A stretch of DNA of 35,722 nucleotides, taken from Candidatus Omnitrophota bacterium (GTDB lineage: Bacteria > Omnitrophota > Gorgyraeia > Zapsychrales > Fredricksoniimonadaceae). The position numbers and the translations under genes are program-made. The notes under the pieces were generated by a model. That model was not told the DNA's origin. It was given only the letters and a program-made list of their open reading frames with translations, and ran no database searches. The stretch's first letter is position 1, and every line of letters begins with the position of its first letter. Shown here piece by piece: positions 33,101 through 35,722 of this stretch. The stretch covers positions 1-35,722 of the forward strand of contig JABDCU010000018.1 of the NCBI GenBank assembly GCA_013287965.1. Direction: 5' to 3'.

Positions 33101-35722
33101 TGATTTTGGGGTGTTAAGTAAGGCAGGTGTTAATTGGAATGATTTTGGGGTTTTAGGCAAGACAGGGATCAACTGGAGTGATTTTGGGGTATTAAGCCGT
33201 ATGGGCGTTAACTGGAATGACTTTGGGGTATTAACCAAGGCAGGTGTTAATTGGAACGACTTGGGGACACTTTCCAAGGTGGGTGTCAATTGGTATGACA
33301 TGAACGTGTTAACACGTAACGGGATCAACTGGAATGACTTTGGAGTAATGAGCAAGGTAGGGGTGAATTGGTATGACATGAATGTCTTAAGCCGGACTGG
33401 AATTAATTGGAATGACATTAATGTTGTTAGCCGGACCGGAATTAACTGGAATGATTTTGGGGTAATGAGTAAGGCAGGGGTCAATTGGAATGATTTTGGA
33501 GTGTTGAGTACTTCTGGGATCAACTGGAGTGACATGAACGTGTTGACCCGTATAGGCGTTAATTGGAGTGACTTTGGAGTAATGAGTAAGACAGGTGTTA
33601 ATTGGAATGATTTCGGGGTACTTTCCAAGGTAGGAGTGAATTGGAATGATATGAATGTGTTGACTCGCACCGGCGTTAATTGGAGCGACCTGGGAGTGCT
33701 TTCTAAGGTAGGAGTGAATTGGTACGACATGAATGTGTTGACCCGTAACGGGATCAACTGGAATGATTTTGGGGTATTAAGTAAGGCAGGCGTGAATTGG
33801 AATGACATGAACGTGTTGACCAAGACGGGCATTAACTGGAGTGATTTTGGAGTGTTAAGCAAGACAGGGATCAACTGGAATGATTTTGGAGTGATGGGTA
33901 AGGTGGGAATTAATTGGAACGACTTTGGGGTACTCTCTAAGGTAGGAGTGAATTGGAATGATATGAACGTATTAACGCGTACGGGCATTAACTGGAATGA
34001 TTTTGGGGTACTTTCCAAGGTAGGCGTTAATTGGTATGACATGAACGTGTTGACCCGTACGGGTGTTAATTGGAGTGATTTGAACGTGCTTTCCAGGATA
34101 GGTGTGAATTGGTACGACATGAACGTCTTGACCCGCACGGGTGTTAATTGGAATGATTTTGGGGTACTTTCCAGGGTAGGTGTCAATTGGTATGACATGA
34201 ATGTGTTGACACATAACGGGATTAACTGGAATGATTTTGGAGTATTAACTAAGGCAGGAGTTAACTGGAATGATTTTGGGGTCTTAAGCAAGACAGGTAT
34301 CAACTGGAATGATATCAATGTGGTTAGCCGCACGGGAATTAATTGGAGCGATTTTGGAGTGCTGAGCAAGACAGGAATCAACTGGAGTGACTTTGGGGTA
34401 CTCTCTAAGGTAGGAGTGAATTGGAATGATATGAACGTTTTAACGCGTACGGGCATTAACTGGAATGATTTCGGGGTACTTTCTAAGGTGGGTGTCAATT
34501 GGTATGACATGAATGTTTTGACCCGTACCGGTGTTAATTGGAATGATTTGAACGTGCTTTCCAGAATTGGAGTGAATTGGAATGACATGAATGTTTTGAC
34601 CCGCACAGGCATTAACTGGAGCGATTTTGGGGTCATGAGCAGGACAGGAATCAACTGGAATGATTTTGGAGTCTTAAGTAAGACAGGGGTCAATTGGAAT
34701 GATATGTATGTGTTAAGTCGTACAGGAGTCAACTGGAGTGATTTCGGAGTATTAAGTACTATAGGCATTAATTGGAATGATTTGGGAGTGTTGAGCAAGA
34801 TAGGGGTCAATTGGAATGATATGAACGTGGTAAGCCGCACAGGGATCAATTGGAATGATTTTGGGGTGCTTTCGAAGGTGGGAGTAAATTGGTATGACAT
34901 GAACGTCTTGACCCGTACCGGTGTTAATTGGAATGATTTGGGAGTGCTTTCTAAGGTAGGTGTCAATTGGTATGACATGAATGTGCTGACACATAACGGG
35001 ATCAACTGGAACGATTTTGGGGTCTTAACTAAGGCAGGAGTTAACTGGAATGATTTTGGGGTTTTAAGCAAGACGGGTATCAACTGGAATGATATCAATG
35101 TGGTTAGCCGCACGGGAATTAATTGGAGCGACTTTGGAGTATTAAGCAGGACAGGTATTAACTGGAATGATTTTGGAGTGTTAAGCAAGACAGGTGTCAA
35201 TTGGAATGACTTAAATGTATTGACCCGCATAGGTGTTAATTGGGGTGATTTTGGGGTCTTAAGCAAGGTGGGAGTGAATTGGTATGACATGAATGTTTTA
35301 ACACGCGTCGGAGTGAATTGGAATGACATGAATGTGTTAACGCGCACGGGCATTAATTGGAATGATTTTGGAGTTCTAAGTAAGGCGGGAGTGAATTGGA
35401 ATGATATGAATGTGTTAACGCGCACGGGCATTAATTGGAATGATTTTGGAGTGCTAAGTAAGGCGGGAGTGAATTGGAATGACATGAACGTGTTGACCCG
35501 TATCGGTATTAATTGGAATGACTTGAACGTGCTTTCTAGGATTGGAGTGAATTGGAATGACATGAATGTGTTAACGCGCACGGGCATTAATTGGAATGAT
35601 TTTGGAGTGTTAAGCAAGACAGGTGTCAACTGGAATGACTTTGGAGTATTGAGCAAGGCAGGTGTCAACTGGAATGATATCAATGTGGTTAGCCGTACGG
35701 GAATTAATTGGAATGATTTTGG
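30189..35722 (+). CDS. giant exported protein with 13-residue NW-repeats (partial, runs off window)
   Basis: The frame starts at ATG 30189 (alternative 30216) and stays open for 1844 codons to the window end. A signal peptide (WKIFAFLAFFMGGAFVSVGFAQ) is followed by a Ser/Gly-rich stretch. Next is an Ig-like domain at about 77-180, with QPVVAVEDAYGN, VTVAIL, GTLLGTTTVQVVNGLAQFTNL. A second beta-rich Thr/Asn region follows to about 310. Degenerate repeats begin near residue 315 (TINWQDIGAIKA), and regular 13-residue units run from 31302 to the end. I know of no named family for the repeat. The N-terminal part is visibly richer in A/T than the FGE genes. It is probably a surface or secreted fibre; its association with the upstream secretin is inferred from order. 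Confidence 0.92.
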   Translation, partial: MSYKNQRLKMNSRHCPWKIFAFLAFFMGGAFVSVGFAQYSGGDQTTGDAQSSIGSDIYSGGSQNNSPYSTSGSQGALSYGTPVKLAFITSPSDTNHSIPFSRQPVVAVEDAYGNVVANDNTDQVTVAILSNPGNGTLLGTTTVQVVNGLAQFTNLAINTSGQLYSLQATSGTLTPGTSAPFTINPGTGPKAAAIWSNSNSAYYIYVWVENDNARLAFDDPTNSDTCSVKIYNPGGTVNTTLGTASFTANGPAEVPPNTCISTSTWTPGAASSGALANGYTATVTVTGTTPCNSGCTATIPFPLTGSGTVIQDSLGNTINWQDIGAIKATLNWQDIKAIKASTDNICWTDIATLKTNVSSIITTLGNTIGKTGINWDDFNVQTNVGINWKDIAALTVKGVNWADFTVLSNIGVNWGNFSVLTKSGINWSDLQKMHSLGINWNDFAVLSKAGINWDDLAIMGKTGINWYDMTIITTAGVVWSTGINWYDLAALSSVGVNWSDLTVLSVNNINWYDLRVMSDVGINWYDFNVLTRTGINWNDFGVMGKIGINWGDFGVLSKTGINWNDFGVLSKAGVNWYDMNVLTRTGINWNDFGVLSKVGVNWYDMNVLTKSGINWNDFGVLSRTGINWSDFGVLSKTGINWSDFGVLSKAGINWNDLNVLSRTGINWSDFGVLSKIGVNWSDMNVLTRSGINWNDFGVLSKVGVNWYDMNVLTRTGVNWNDFGVLTKAGVNWNDFGVLSKTGVNWNDIDVVSRIGINWSDFGILSKVGVNWYDMNVLTRTGLNWNDFQVISHTGINWNDFGVLSKAGINWNDMNVLTRTGLNWNDLQVLTTTGINWSDLGSFVNTLSEAGINWSDLAVMTKTGMNWSDLSVLTKTGINWNDFGVMGRAGINWNDFGVLSKTGINWSDVYVVSRTGINWNDFGVLSKVGVNWYDMNVLTRTGVNWNDLDVLSRVGVNWYDMNVLTRNGINWNDFGVLSKAGVNWNDFGVLGKTGINWSDFGVLSRMGVNWNDFGVLTKAGVNWNDLGTLSKVGVNWYDMNVLTRNGINWNDFGVMSKVGVNWYDMNVLSRTGINWNDINVVSRTGINWNDFGVMSKAGVNWNDFGVLSTSGINWSDMNVLTRIGVNWSDFGVMSKTGVNWNDFGVLSKVGVNWNDMNVLTRTGVNWSDLGVLSKVGVNWYDMNVLTRNGINWNDFGVLSKAGVNWNDMNVLTKTGINWSDFGVLSKTGINWNDFGVMGKVGINWNDFGVLSKVGVNWNDMNVLTRTGINWNDFGVLSKVGVNWYDMNVLTRTGVNWSDLNVLSRIGVNWYDMNVLTRTGVNWNDFGVLSRVGVNWYDMNVLTHNGINWNDFGVLTKAGVNWNDFGVLSKTGINWNDINVVSRTGINWSDFGVLSKTGINWSDFGVLSKVGVNWNDMNVLTRTGINWNDFGVLSKVGVNWYDMNVLTRTGVNWNDLNVLSRIGVNWNDMNVLTRTGINWSDFGVMSRTGINWNDFGVLSKTGVNWNDMYVLSRTGVNWSDFGVLSTIGINWNDLGVLSKIGVNWNDMNVVSRTGINWNDFGVLSKVGVNWYDMNVLTRTGVNWNDLGVLSKVGVNWYDMNVLTHNGINWNDFGVLTKAGVNWNDFGVLSKTGINWNDINVVSRTGINWSDFGVLSRTGINWNDFGVLSKTGVNWNDLNVLTRIGVNWGDFGVLSKVGVNWYDMNVLTRVGVNWNDMNVLTRTGINWNDFGVLSKAGVNWNDMNVLTRTGINWNDFGVLSKAGVNWNDMNVLTRIGINWNDLNVLSRIGVNWNDMNVLTRTGINWNDFGVLSKTGVNWNDFGVLSKAGVNWNDINVVSRTGINWNDF
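31302..35722 (+). repeat. 39-bp coding tandem repeat array (over 110 units)
   Basis: The unit is 39 bp and encodes G-[IV]-N-W-[NYS]-D-[FML]-[GN]-V-[LMV]-[ST]-[KR]-x. Two main types alternate: 'GINWNDFGVLSKx' and 'GVNWYDMNVLTRx', giving a 78-bp higher-order period in places. The array continues past the window. Breaks in register occur near 31615 (extra GVVWST) and near 32700 (LGSFVNTLSEA), both multiples of three. Degenerate units occupy 31131-31301. The reverse strand has long open frames here purely because the unit has no stops in that frame. Confidence 0.96.

Noticed and set aside
31118-35683. Very long open frames on the minus strand (about 469 and 1005 codons, repeating QLTPVLLNTPKSF-like units)
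   Set aside because: They are the antisense of the 39-bp coding repeat; because the unit length is a multiple of three and holds no stop in that frame, the frame stays open automatically. The plus frame has a start, signal peptide, Ig-like domain and conserved residues, so it is the real gene.
31302-35722. CRISPR array (regular 39-bp periodicity)
   Set aside because: There are no unique spacers between repeats, the units vary mostly at third codon positions, and the array is continuous coding sequence. No cas genes are in the window.

Overview
The window looks like a chromosomal segment of an uncultivated Gram-negative-type bacterium, most likely Candidatus Omnitrophota (former OP3) or a close relative. 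This assignment rests on my memory of protein families. The 2202-residue protein at 6711-13319 carries an N-terminal region I recognise from large Omnitrophota secreted proteins, and a C-terminal 'GGIDLN' segment of the same origin. Peptidoglycan, cell-division, secretin and lipoprotein genes indicate a diderm envelope. The assignment is an inference; no 16S rRNA is present.

Layout. 1-4314: the end of a cell-wall/division operon with overlapping genes (end of a probable murG, then murC, ddl, ftsQ, ftsA). murB is absent between murC and ddl, and ftsZ does not follow ftsA. 4315-5615: small envelope genes, including a 35-residue membrane protein. 5718-6468: a RelE/HigA-type toxin-antitoxin locus whose toxin frame is broken by a stop at codon 7. 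6711-13319: an AT-rich giant gene for a multi-module exported protein, with an internal Sec-like and several Tat-like signal sequences each placed just after a recurring '[D/N]xAM' motif. 13320-14482: REP palindromes, tRNA-Arg(TCG) and an internally duplicated HNH/zinc-ribbon-like protein. 14531-20154: the glycine cleavage system (gcvT, gcvH, gcvPA, gcvPB) and a lipoate/octanoate transferase-family gene. The two P-protein genes are separated by 633 bp holding a tRNA-Gly on the minus strand, a hairpin element and a REP. 20196-23746: an S41-family protease, a 32-residue membrane peptide, two GT2 glycosyltransferases and a DUF2304 protein, with a second copy of the hairpin element. 23886-35722: a co-oriented set made of a GspC-like protein, a secretin, a TPR protein, two exported FGE-fold proteins (the second with a frameshift in a run of nine G) and the start of a giant exported protein that runs off the window.

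The most striking objects are two. The first is the unfinished gene at 30189-35722. After a signal peptide and an Ig-like domain it consists of more than 110 copies of a 13-residue repeat (consensus G-[IV]-N-W-[NYS]-D-[FM]-[GN]-V-[LM]-[ST]-[KR]-x), still being amplified in blocks of 2, 12 and 20 units. The second is the polyprotein-like 2202-residue protein. The secretin, TPR, FGE-fold and giant-repeat genes together may form a dedicated secretion and surface-display system. That is a hypothesis from gene order, not a demonstrated function.

How the genes work together: murC, ddl, ftsQ and ftsA couple peptidoglycan precursor synthesis to septation. The gcv genes plus the lipoate enzyme form a complete T, H and P set for glycine cleavage, with GcvH carrying the lipoyl lysine that the ligase-family protein would modify; the L-protein gene is not in the window. 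The GT2/DUF2304 genes suggest surface polysaccharide or lipid-linked sugar synthesis.
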